Shown here: piece after piece, positions 17,384 to 25,476 of the stretch
Position numbering within the stretch: the first letter of the stretch is position 1
Layout: every line of letters starts with the position of its first letter
NCBI RefSeq assembly: GCF_023712105.1
Contig: NZ_JAMLJI010000004.1
Location: 124,001 to 188,000 of the forward strand
DNA: 64,000 bases
Reading direction: 5' to 3'
Source: Larsenimonas suaedae
GTDB lineage: Bacteria > Pseudomonadota > Gammaproteobacteria > Pseudomonadales > Halomonadaceae
Notes under the pieces: generated by a model
Seen by the model: only the letters and a program-made list of their open reading frames with translations
Database searches by the model: none
What the model was told of the DNA's origin: nothing
Position numbers and translations under genes: made by a program

Positions 17384-17410
17384 AAAATTTCTGGCACCCC
17401 CGAACAAGAA
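17384..17410 (+). promoter_or_regulatory. 27-base element upstream of the first APC permease
   Basis: AAAATTTCTGGCA-N7-ACAAGAA, 111 bases before the permease start. The same pattern with identical internal spacing recurs at 19041-19067 before the second permease. Probably an activator or promoter site; it does not fit a sigma-54 promoter because no GC doublet falls at the -12 position. Confidence 0.65.
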
Positions 17411-17494
17411 CGAACGAACGCCAGGGTGCAGATTGAGAGTCAGTTTGTCCGTGTACGCCAAACAATAATTAGATCGGCCAGGAGAACACTCATC

Positions 17495-18889
17495 ATGACA
17501 GGCACTTCAAAGACAGGGGCAGTGCCCCGATCAGTCAGCGCCACGGAGCCACGCATCGGCTTCAAGACCATGATCGCGATCTGTGTGGGAACCGTGGTGG
17601 TGCAGGGCGCCATGGCATCCGCGCTGTTGGGGTTCGGCATCGGGGGCGTGAGTTTTCTGGCCGCCATGCTGGTGGCGACGCTACTCGCCGTTTGTAACGC
17701 GATGACGTTTTCGGAACTTTCCCTGATGTACCCGCAGGCGGGCACGCTTGCGACCTACACCCAGAAGGCCATCGGTCATTTTCCGGCGATCGTGTCGGTC
17801 TATGCAGGTTATGTGGTGGTGGCGATCTTTGCGATTCCGGCCGAATTCCTGCTGGTGGATGCGCTTTTGCAGGCGCTGTTCCCTGAAACACTGCCCTCAC
17901 ACGTCGTGCCGATTCTTTTGCTGGCAACGCTTGCCGTGCTCAACATTCTTGGCACGGACGTGTTCGCCAAGCTTCAGAACGTGTTCACCTTTGCCATGAT
18001 CGTCGCCATCTTTCTCGTCGGCGCCACGGCACTGATTCAGTCGCCTTCACCGGAGGTGGCTCAAGCCGCGGCAGGCATCGACTCGGGCATCGGCGGTATT
18101 GTCGATGGCAGTTTCATCGGCCTGGTGGCGCTTGCGATGTGGATGTTCGTTGGCTGCGAGTTTGTCTGCCCGATGATCAATGACGTTCGCCAGCCCGAAA
18201 AGCGCATCCCCCGGGCCATGTTCCTGTCGCTTGGCATCGTGTTCGTGCTGTTCTCGCTGTTTTGTCTGGGCGCCGGGCATTATCTGTCGACCGAGACATT
18301 AACCACTTCGCCGCTGCCGTATCTCGATCTGGTCGATGGTGTGTTTGGCCAGGCCGGGTTGATCATCGCGACCGTGATGGGCATTACCGCGACCTGCAGT
18401 ACGGTCAATACGGTGCTCGCAGCGGTACCGCGGATGATTTCGGGCATGGCCGAGAACGGCCAGGCGTTTGCCATCATGGGCAAGATGCATCCGCGCTATG
18501 ACACGCCCTGGGTCAGCATCGTCTTTCTGGCGGTTGCCGTGCTCATTCCCTTCCTGCTGATTCAGCCCGAGCAGATCATTTCGCTGGTGATCGCGGCCGC
18601 GACCAGCTGGCTTCTGGCCTACATCGTCGCGCACATCGATGTGATCGTTCTGCGTCGACGCCGGCCCGAGCATCGCCGACCGTACCGCACGCCGTTCTAC
18701 CCGCTGCCGCAGATCGTCGGCATCGTCGGGATGGCTTACGTGGCCGCCAACGCCTCGCCCTCACCGGACATGACCGCCCTGATCTATACGCTGCTCGGGG
18801 TGGTGCTGGGCATTGTCAGTCTGATCGCGATCGTCTGGGTCAAGTTCAAGATGAAGAAAGGGCTGTTCGAGCCGGACATGAGCGATTGA
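17495..18889 (+). CDS. APC-family permease (amino acid/amine transporter)
   Basis: A 464-residue inner-membrane protein with about 12 hydrophobic segments and the APC-superfamily layout (FKTMIAI start, LSLMYPQAGTLATYTQKAIGHFP in TM2-3, PEKRIPRAMFLSL in the middle). It imports an amino acid, amine or similar compound; regulator and enzyme neighbours favour an aromatic amine. ATG 17495 follows AGGAG; the open frame to 17225 is only an unused extension. Nearly the same protein is encoded 280 bases downstream, so this is one of a tandem pair. Confidence 0.9.
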   Translation: MTGTSKTGAVPRSVSATEPRIGFKTMIAICVGTVVVQGAMASALLGFGIGGVSFLAAMLVATLLAVCNAMTFSELSLMYPQAGTLATYTQKAIGHFPAIVSVYAGYVVVAIFAIPAEFLLVDALLQALFPETLPSHVVPILLLATLAVLNILGTDVFAKLQNVFTFAMIVAIFLVGATALIQSPSPEVAQAAAGIDSGIGGIVDGSFIGLVALAMWMFVGCEFVCPMINDVRQPEKRIPRAMFLSLGIVFVLFSLFCLGAGHYLSTETLTTSPLPYLDLVDGVFGQAGLIIATVMGITATCSTVNTVLAAVPRMISGMAENGQAFAIMGKMHPRYDTPWVSIVFLAVAVLIPFLLIQPEQIISLVIAAATSWLLAYIVAHIDVIVLRRRRPEHRRPYRTPFYPLPQIVGIVGMAYVAANASPSPDMTALIYTLLGVVLGIVSLIAIVWVKFKMKKGLFEPDMSD

Positions 18890-18936
18890 TGACCCGGGTA
18901 TGACGCTGCGCCTGCGGGTGTTTCTGGACTCCTCTT

Positions 18937-18965
18937 GCGCGTCTGTATTCAGGCGCGCTTTTTTT
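18937..18965 (+). terminator. intrinsic terminator between the two APC permeases
   Basis: Nine-pair stem GCGCGTCTG / CAGGCGCGC (one G-T pair), TATT loop and seven T. It separates the two permease genes into distinct transcripts, each with its own upstream element. Confidence 0.9.
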
Positions 18966-19040
18966 GTGTGGCCGGCAAGGGGTCCATAAGAGTGGGCTCA
19001 AAAAGGAGGCTGCAAGGACGTGGCGCAAGGCAGCGACAGA

Positions 19041-19067
19041 AAAATTTCTGGCATGAGCAAACAAGAA
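19041..19067 (+). promoter_or_regulatory. 27-base element upstream of the second APC permease
   Basis: Second copy of AAAATTTCTGGCA-N7-ACAAGAA, 128 bases before the permease start. Conserved while the surrounding leader is not, which suggests a common regulator. Confidence 0.65.
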
Positions 19068-19168
19068 TGGCCTGCTCATCCGGCGCATCTTGAGAGGGTC
19101 GGCACGTGGCGCCGCCGTGGTGTCTGCTGACACTTAATTTCAGATGTGCTCCCTGGAGGTTACTTATC

Positions 19169-20563
19169 ATGCTCGACACCACGACAGCGACGCCGGTGGC
19201 CTCGGCCGGCGAGCCGGTACGGCAGGCCATCGGCTTCAAGACCATGATTGCGGTCTGCGTGGGATGCGTGGTCGTTCAAGGCGCCATGGCGTCTGCATTG
19301 ATGGGCTTTGGTCTTGGGGGCGTGAGCTTTTTGGCGGCCATGCTGGTGGCTGCGCTGTTCGCCCTGTGTAACGCCATGAGTTTCTCGGAACTCTCGCTGA
19401 TGTATCCGCAGGCGGGCACGCTTGCGACCTATACCCAGAAGGCCATCGGCCACTTTCCGGCAATCGTTTCGGTCTTTTCAGGCTATGTGGTGGTGGCGAT
19501 GTTTGGGCTCTCCGCCGAGCTTCTATTGGTCGATGCCCTGCTTCAGACGCTGTTTCCCGAGGCGCTGCCGCCGCATCTGGTGCCGTTATTGTTGCTGGGC
19601 GCGCTTGCCCTGCTCAACATTCTGGGCACCGACGTATTCGCCAGGCTTCAGAACGTGTTCACCTTCGCAATGATTGCCGCCATTTTGATCGTCGGGGCGA
19701 CTGCGCTTATCAAGACACCGACGTCGAGCGTGGCCGAGGCCGCGGCGGGCATCGGCTGGGGCGCCGGCGGTATTGTCGATGGCAGCTTCATCGGGCTGGT
19801 GGCGCTTGCCATGTGGCTGTTCGTTGGCTGCGAGTTCATCTGCCCGATGATCAACGACATTCGCCAGCCCGAAAAGCGCATTCCCCGGGCCATGTTCCTG
19901 TCGCTCGGCATCATTTTCGTACTGTTCACGCTGTTCTGTCTGGGTGCCGGGCACTATCTCTCGAGCGAGACCATGACCACCTCGGCGCTGCCTTATCTCG
20001 ATCTGGTCGATGGTGTGTTCGGTCAGGCCGGATTGATCATCGCGACCGTGATGGGGCTGACCGCGACCTGCAGTACGGTCAATACCGTGCTGGCCTCGGT
20101 GCCGCGCATGCTGTCCGGCATGGCCGACAACGGCCAGGCGTTTGGCATCATGGGCAAACGGCACCCACGCTATGACACCCCGTGGGTCGGCATCCTGTTT
20201 CTGGCCGCGATCGTTGCCATTCCCTTCATGCTGGTCAAGCCGGACAACATCGTCATCCTGTTGATCGGGGCTTCCACCAGCTGGCTTCTGGCCTACATCG
20301 TCGCGCACGTCGATGTGATGGTGCTGCGTCGCCGTCGGCCCGGCCATCGCCGCCCGTATCGCACGCCGTTCTATCCGCTGCCGCAACTGCTGGGCATCGT
20401 CGGCATGGGCTATGTGGCCGCCAATGCATCGCCGTCCCCGGACATGACCGGGCTGGTCTACACCCTGCTCGGGGTGGTGCTGGGCATCGTCAGTCTGATC
20501 GCGCTGGTCTGGGTCAAGTTCAAGATGAAAAAGAGGCTGTTCGAGCCGGATATGAGCGAGTAG
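19169..20563 (+). CDS. APC-family permease, tandem paralogue
   Basis: A 464-residue transporter, the same length as the permease at 17495 and identical over long stretches throughout. Differences are concentrated in the first 20 residues, in parts of TM3-5 and in the 590-bp middle section, so substrate range may differ. ATG 19169 has GGAGG nine bases upstream; an upstream frame to 19106 lacks such support. It carries its own promoter-side element and is cut off from the first copy by a terminator, so the two can be expressed separately. Confidence 0.9.
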   Translation: MLDTTTATPVASAGEPVRQAIGFKTMIAVCVGCVVVQGAMASALMGFGLGGVSFLAAMLVAALFALCNAMSFSELSLMYPQAGTLATYTQKAIGHFPAIVSVFSGYVVVAMFGLSAELLLVDALLQTLFPEALPPHLVPLLLLGALALLNILGTDVFARLQNVFTFAMIAAILIVGATALIKTPTSSVAEAAAGIGWGAGGIVDGSFIGLVALAMWLFVGCEFICPMINDIRQPEKRIPRAMFLSLGIIFVLFTLFCLGAGHYLSSETMTTSALPYLDLVDGVFGQAGLIIATVMGLTATCSTVNTVLASVPRMLSGMADNGQAFGIMGKRHPRYDTPWVGILFLAAIVAIPFMLVKPDNIVILLIGASTSWLLAYIVAHVDVMVLRRRRPGHRRPYRTPFYPLPQLLGIVGMGYVAANASPSPDMTGLVYTLLGVVLGIVSLIALVWVKFKMKKRLFEPDMSE

Positions 20564-20661
20564 GCGGGTGCGCCCCTGCCGCGGTGGTAGGCGGCGTGCT
20601 GGCACGGCGGATCATGCGTACGTCGGTCGAAGGTCGCACTCAGAATCGGGCGGGGCGGCCG

Positions 20662-21096
20662 TTAGTCATTGGGATCGAGCTTTTGTACTTCGCTGAGCAG
20701 GTTCATCAGCGTGCGGTATTTCTCGGGGCCGAGGTGCTGCTGGATCTTTTGATACTGACGCATCATTTCATCCTTCATGCTTTCAAGCAGCTCGTTGCCC
20801 TTGGGCGTCAGCGTGACACACAGCCGGCGTTGATCGGTTTCGGGCTTCCAGCGATGCACCAGGCCGTTTTGCTCGAGCCGCATGAGAACGCCGGTCAGGC
20901 TCGGGCGCAGAATGCAGGCGCGTTCGGCCAGCTGGTAACTCTCGAGCGTCTGTTTATCGGCCTGCCACAGAATACGAATAACGCGCCACTGCTGCTCGGT
21001 GATGTTGTTGCGGTTGAGGTGCGGCCTGAAAAAATCCATGGCGGATTCGCGGGCCTGAAGCAGGGCCAGGGTCAGGGAAGGAGTCGGACGCGCCAT
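20662..21096 (-). CDS. hpaR: HpaR, MarR-family repressor of homoprotocatechuate degradation
   Basis: A 144-residue winged-helix MarR protein closely matching HpaR (MDFFRPHLNRNNITEQQWRVIRIL; LAERACILRPSLTGVLMRLE; RRLCVTLTPKG). In E. coli HpaR represses the meta-cleavage operon and is released by hydroxyphenylacetates. ATG 21096 gives the usual family length; the longer frame to 21444 runs back through a non-conserved 116-codon region. It is 6 kb from the nearest hpa gene, but palindromes of MarR type lie in the promoters of that cluster and may be its targets. Confidence 0.9.
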   Translation of the reverse strand: MARPTPSLTLALLQARESAMDFFRPHLNRNNITEQQWRVIRILWQADKQTLESYQLAERACILRPSLTGVLMRLEQNGLVHRWKPETDQRRLCVTLTPKGNELLESMKDEMMRQYQKIQQHLGPEKYRTLMNLLSEVQKLDPND

Positions 21097-21471
21097 GTTC
21101 TGCCTTGTCTGGGAAGTCACTGAAGGAATCGTATCCTGACGTCTGAGGCCGACACTGTCGAGACCCCTGCTACGAATATAGGGCGTCGACCTTGGTCGCG
21201 CGGTGCGTGCGCCTGGGCCGAGCCGGGCGTTGACCGTTTCGAGGCTTAAGACGTTACCGACCATGGTGCATGGTGCCCTTATCAGGTTTCTGGGAGGATC
21301 AAGCGACCGGGAATCACACGTCAGGGAATAAAACGTCGCCAGAAAATCAAAACAACAGGAAGCCTGCGCCTTTGTCGATGGATCCTGCACCTTTATCGAT
21401 GGATCGCGGCAGCAGCCTATAGGGAATTTGCGACGGCTTCGCACTTACACTCGTTCAACGAGGATGCGTTC
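21097..21471. other. divergent control region between hpaR and an AraC-family gene
   Basis: 375 bases without a supportable gene. It holds the AraC-type direct repeat at 21365-21405 close to the right-hand gene. No palindrome of the (G/A)TTAA-N4-TTAA(C/T) type was found here, so hpaR may not repress itself through that motif. Confidence 0.6.
21365..21405 (+). promoter_or_regulatory. AraC-type direct-repeat binding site
   Basis: Two 20-base direct repeats, TGCRCCTTTRTCGATGGATC, at 21365-21384 and 21386-21405, 18 of 20 bases identical, with a 21-base period (two helical turns). This is the layout of AraC I1/I2 half-sites, and the core even resembles the arabinose half-site. Ends 66 bases before the AraC-family start at 21472, so autoregulation is likely. 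Confidence 0.75.
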
Positions 21472-22455
21472 ATGGCCATATTGACCACTCCATGCCTGGA
21501 ATTGGCCCCCGCCTCAAGGGTCATTCGACACCAAACTTACAGCGTCCAGCAGCACGTTGCGGGGTATCAGGGCTGGGACCTGCACGTCATGCAGCTGTCG
21601 GAAGGCCGCTTTGATGGCGAGATCACCTTCGTCGACCTGGAAGGCTTGCGGGTGGTCAGGGACCAGAGCAGCCAGGCCATGCTCAAGCAGGGCGGCGTCA
21701 ACAGCGCGTCCATCAGTTTCAGCTTTCCACTGACACGACCGAAGACGCCGTTGATCTGTCAGGGTAAAAGCTATCCCGACGCCGGCATACTGGCCATTCG
21801 AGGCGGGGAGCTTCCTGAGATTCGCGTGGCGGCGGGCCTTGATCTGTTGTCGATGAGCATCGATTCTCCTTACCTCGCCACCTTGCTGCACGGCCCGGAT
21901 GCGCCGATCGATACGCTGCTGACCGGCCCCAATTACTTGCCGACCACGACGAACTACCAGACGCTTGCACAGCTTTTTGAGCTGACCTGTACGACGTTAT
22001 CGCGCAAGCCATCACCTGCGGTGATTCGAGAGCTGCGAGACACCTTTGTCGGCCACATGCTTGATGCACTCGAGCACGGTGAGATCGAGAAGGTGACGCC
22101 TTCAGCGCGAAAGCGTGTGGTCGACCGTGCCCGCGACGTCATCACCGCCCACGACAACGAACCCATCGCCATTCCCTCCCTGTGCCACCAGATCGGCGTC
22201 AGCCGTCGCAAGCTTCAATACTGTTTTCAGGAGTGCATTGGTGTGAGCCCCTACACCTACGTGCGCCTGTTTCGACTCAACGCCATTCATCGGGCGCTGA
22301 CTTACGGTGATGAGGACATGCGTGTGCAGGACGAGGCCGCGCGCTGGGGCTTTTTCCATCTGGGCCGGTTTTCGATGGAGTATCGCCGGCTGTTCGGTGA
22401 ACGGCCTTCCGATACCCTCAATCGTGCGCGTGGAAATCGTGCCATATCCGGATAA
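21472..22455 (+). CDS. AraC-family regulator, EutR-like
   Basis: A 327-residue regulator: N-terminal ligand-binding region (about 1-210) and C-terminal double helix-turn-helix (about 220-320; IPSLCHQIGVSRRKLQYCFQ, then AARWGFFHLGRFSMEYRRLFGE). The C-terminal part and size resemble EutR, the ethanolamine-operon activator, and a related protein is encoded at 49755. GAGGA precedes ATG 21472. It probably activates itself through the direct repeat upstream and perhaps the MFS-amidase genes that follow on the same strand. Effector unknown. Confidence 0.85.
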   Translation: MAILTTPCLELAPASRVIRHQTYSVQQHVAGYQGWDLHVMQLSEGRFDGEITFVDLEGLRVVRDQSSQAMLKQGGVNSASISFSFPLTRPKTPLICQGKSYPDAGILAIRGGELPEIRVAAGLDLLSMSIDSPYLATLLHGPDAPIDTLLTGPNYLPTTTNYQTLAQLFELTCTTLSRKPSPAVIRELRDTFVGHMLDALEHGEIEKVTPSARKRVVDRARDVITAHDNEPIAIPSLCHQIGVSRRKLQYCFQECIGVSPYTYVRLFRLNAIHRALTYGDEDMRVQDEAARWGFFHLGRFSMEYRRLFGERPSDTLNRARGNRAISG

Positions 22456-22660
22456 CGACTCGTCGTGATCGAGTCATAAGCTGAAGCATGACCTCAGCGA
22501 ATGAAGGAGCCGGCGATGACGACAGTGCACTACTCGGTCAAGCCTCGTTCCAGGGTAGACCTCTCGGGCCGGCCTCGCGGCGATCGACCTCATCGCATGA
22601 GGGGCGCCTCAGTGTGCAGTCTGCGGCCATGCAGTACCACGGTTTCATCAAGGGGGCGTC

Positions 22661-23878
22661 ATGACCATGCCATCCTCGAGCAGCGCGCTCAGCGCGCGTG
22701 ACACTTCCCTGCTGCTGTGCAGCAGCCTGGCGCTGGTCGGCTCCCTGCTGGTAAGCCCCATGATGCCGCGGCTGATGGCGTCGGTCATGCCTTCGCTCAA
22801 TATACCGTCTGCCTGGTACTCGTTGGTCTCATCGACTCCCGCTCTGACCATTGCGCTGTTCGCGCCATTTGCCGGCTGGCTTGCCGATCGCATCGACCGA
22901 AAATACCTGTTGGTGGGCGCGCTTTCGGCCTATGGCGTGCTGGGTGTGCTTCCGATCTGGCTTGATAGCCTTGAAGGCGTTATCGGGTCGAGGCTTGCGT
23001 TCGGCGCCTGTGAGGCTGTGGTGTTGACCGTCTGCCTTGCCTTGATCGCCGATCACGTTCAAGGCCCTCGACGACTACGCCTTGTGGGACAACAGGCGGT
23101 TGTTGTATCGCTTGCGGGCACGTTCCTGTATGGCTTTGTCGCCGGGGCGGGCGCCGCGACCTGGCAGATGCCGTTTTATCTGTACGTGCTGGCGCTGCCG
23201 TTGGTGCCTTTGATTATCAAGCGGGTAAAGACATCGGCCGTTGATCAGCACATGGCACTGCCTCATCGGTCCAACCTGTCTGCGCTGATGGCGGGGTGCG
23301 CTCTAATCGCGACGGGCATGATGCTGAGTTACGCGGTCCCTCAAGCGTTGCCGACAGTTATGGCCTCTCTTTCCATCGAGTCGAATGCGCTGAGCGTGCT
23401 TGCCATCACGACCGGTCTTTTTTGTTCGCTGCTGGGGGCGCTGCTGTGGCGCCCGGCGCATGCCGTGTTCGGTAGCCTGGGGTGTTGCGCACTGCTTTTT
23501 GTGCTGATGGCCATCGGGTTTGTCGCGCTGACGATTACCGCGGACTACGTATCGCTGGTCGTCGCGATCGCGATCCACGGGATTGGTGTTGGCCTTTTGG
23601 TGCCGACGGCCCTGGTGCTGGCCATGAACGCTTTGACGCCGTCAACGCGAGGGCGTGGGCTTGGGCTGTTCATTGGCTCTCTTTATTTCGGCCAGGGGCT
23701 GAGCTTCGTAGTAGTGCTCGTGGCCGCCGGCCTCGGCGGTAGCGTCGAGGGCGGCATGGTGACTCTGGCTGCCTTGGCTGCGGTATGTGCCCTGGGTTCT
23801 GGTTTATTCGCGCTTAAGGTTTCAAGCGCATCATCATCAACGTGCACCAACGCAATTTTGGGTGACTCAGGAGAGTGA
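22661..23878 (+). CDS. MFS transporter
   Basis: A 405-residue inner-membrane carrier with 12 predicted hydrophobic segments and MFS signatures (GWLADRIDRKYLLVGA between TM2 and TM3; LGACEAVV-like TM4 region; MNALTPSTRGRGLGLFIG before TM11). Substrate unknown. It overlaps or abuts the amidase gene (23881), so it probably imports the amide or exports its product. GGGGG lies just upstream of ATG 22661. Confidence 0.85.
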   Translation: MTMPSSSSALSARDTSLLLCSSLALVGSLLVSPMMPRLMASVMPSLNIPSAWYSLVSSTPALTIALFAPFAGWLADRIDRKYLLVGALSAYGVLGVLPIWLDSLEGVIGSRLAFGACEAVVLTVCLALIADHVQGPRRLRLVGQQAVVVSLAGTFLYGFVAGAGAATWQMPFYLYVLALPLVPLIIKRVKTSAVDQHMALPHRSNLSALMAGCALIATGMMLSYAVPQALPTVMASLSIESNALSVLAITTGLFCSLLGALLWRPAHAVFGSLGCCALLFVLMAIGFVALTITADYVSLVVAIAIHGIGVGLLVPTALVLAMNALTPSTRGRGLGLFIGSLYFGQGLSFVVVLVAAGLGGSVEGGMVTLAALAAVCALGSGLFALKVSSASSSTCTNAILGDSGE

Positions 23879-23880
23879 CA

Positions 23881-25326
23881 ATGACACAAGACGTTCAACA
23901 TCTACTGGACACACATGACGGCCTGGGCCTTGCGCAATGCGTCAAAACGGGCGACGTCACCGGCGAGCAGCTGCTTGATGGCGTGATCGAGCGCCTTGAG
24001 AAGGTCGAGCCGAGCATCAATGCCGTGGTCGACCGACTTTATGACGCGGCGCGCGCGGAAAGCCGCAAGCCTCATGCGGCCGGCCAGCCCTTTGCCGGGG
24101 TGCCGACGCTGGTCAAGGACCTCTTCTCACCGCTTGAAGGCGCCCGCATGACACAAGGCTCCGTCGTCGGTGGGGACGTCAAGGCCGAGTTCGACGCCGA
24201 AGCCGTGGCGCGTCTGCGTCGTGCGGGCTGCCTGTTGATGGGCACCAGCACCTCGCCGGAATTCGGCACGTCCTACACCACCGAATCCACCCGTCATGGC
24301 GCCACGCGCAACCCCTGGGACCTCGAGCGCAGTGCCGGCGGTTCCAGCGGTGGCGCGGCGGCGCTGGTGGCGGCACGGGTCGTGCCCTTTGCCCACGGCA
24401 ACGATGGCGGCGGGTCGCTGCGGGTGCCGTCCTCCTGCTGTGGCGTGTTCGGGCTTAAGCCAAGCCGCGGGCTGCTGCCCTCCGGGCCGATGGCCGGTGA
24501 AGGCTGGGGCGGCATGGGTACGTCTCACGCGATCACCCGCTCGGTGCGCGACAGCGCTGCCCTTCTGGATGCGACTGCGGGCACGGACCTGGGCGCGCCC
24601 TATGCTGCGCCGGTGAGTCAGAACACCTATCTGAGCGCGACCCAGCGGGCGCCGGGCCGTTTGCGCATCGGCCTGATCGATGGGCCGGAGATCTCATCTG
24701 ACGCTGCCGACTCGGTTCGTCACACCATTGCGCTGTGTGAATCGCTCGGCCATCAGGTGGATACGGTCAAGCTGCCGCTTGACTGGGATGAATTCTACAG
24801 CCGCTGCTTCGACATCATCGGGCCCAGCACCCAGGAGCTGCTCGATACGATCGGCGGCATGCGCGGCCAGGCGGTCAAGGAAGAGGAAATCGAGCCACGC
24901 ACGAGGGTCATGCTGCGTGAGCGCGGTCACCTTGATGCCACGCAGTACGTCTCCGCGATCAATTACATCCATGCGCTCGGACGCAAGGTCGCAACGACCA
25001 TGCTGGAGTTCGACGTACTGCTGTCGCCGACACTTGCCCGCAAGCCGCCGGTCATCGGTACGCTCGACGCGTTCGATGACTCACTCTCGCTTGATGACGT
25101 CATCCAGGCCTTCCACAGCTACTGCCCGTTCACGGCGCTGTTCAATGCCACCGGTCAGCCGGCCATGTCGGTGCCGCTTTACTGGACCGAGGACGGCCTG
25201 CCGCTGGGCAGTCACTTTGCCGGCCGGTTCGGCGAAGAGGGTCGGCTGTTCTCACTGGCCGCGCAACTCGAGGCCGAGCAGCCGTGGGCCGGGCGCATTC
25301 CGCCGACCAATGCCTGCGCGCGCTGA
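23881..25326 (+). CDS. amidase-signature family hydrolase
   Basis: A 481-residue amidase. The Ser-cisSer-Lys triad is visible: Lys in LVKDLFSP (about residue 80), cis-Ser in the GGSSGG motif (about 158) and nucleophile Ser in [13 protein letters not shown] (about 182). It hydrolyses a carboxamide or N-acyl bond to release an acid and an amine or ammonia; substrate unknown. ATG 23881 has AGGAG seven bases upstream; a GTG at 23875 overlaps the MFS stop. Its place beside an MFS carrier and near amine catabolism suggests an N-acylated or amidated aromatic substrate (inference). Confidence 0.9.
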   Translation: MTQDVQHLLDTHDGLGLAQCVKTGDVTGEQLLDGVIERLEKVEPSINAVVDRLYDAARAESRKPHAAGQPFAGVPTLVKDLFSPLEGARMTQGSVVGGDVKAEFDAEAVARLRRAGCLLMGTSTSPEFGTSYTTESTRHGATRNPWDLERSAGGSSGGAAALVAARVVPFAHGNDGGGSLRVPSSCCGVFGLKPSRGLLPSGPMAGEGWGGMGTSHAITRSVRDSAALLDATAGTDLGAPYAAPVSQNTYLSATQRAPGRLRIGLIDGPEISSDAADSVRHTIALCESLGHQVDTVKLPLDWDEFYSRCFDIIGPSTQELLDTIGGMRGQAVKEEEIEPRTRVMLRERGHLDATQYVSAINYIHALGRKVATTMLEFDVLLSPTLARKPPVIGTLDAFDDSLSLDDVIQAFHSYCPFTALFNATGQPAMSVPLYWTEDGLPLGSHFAGRFGEEGRLFSLAAQLEAEQPWAGRIPPTNACAR

Positions 25327-25410
25327 GTCGCACTGCATGTTGCATCGCTAAACGACACCGGGCACTGCCCGGTGTTTTTTCAGGTGGGCCGAGGCACTTA
25401 TAACAAAAGG

Positions 25411-25455
25411 GCAGTTAACAACAAGGCAGTTAACAACAAGGCAGTCAACAACAAG
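25411..25455 (+). repeat. three tandem 15-base repeats before the amidohydrolase
   Basis: Three head-to-tail copies of GCAGTTAACAACAAG (the third with C for the fourth T), ending 21 bases before the start codon at 25477. They are in an open frame (AVNNK repeats) but upstream of the well-supported ribosome-binding site, so they are probably untranslated. Confidence 0.85.
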
Positions 25456-25476
25456 AATCGAGTCAGGAGGCGGGAC

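Noticed and set aside
17384-17410. Sigma-54 promoter (TGGCAC core)
   Set aside because: Neither copy of the element has the GC doublet at the -12 spacing; an activator site is more likely.
22501-22701. 66-residue ORF between the EutR-like regulator and the MFS gene
   Set aside because: Overlaps the MFS start in another frame and has no domain or coding character after the first few codons.
25411-25455. CRISPR-like array
   Set aside because: Contiguous 15-base units without spacers and no cas gene nearby.
25372-25476. N-terminal extension of the amidohydrolase with AVNNK repeats
   Set aside because: AGGAGG and a clean signal peptide start at 25477; the repeats would destroy the signal peptide.
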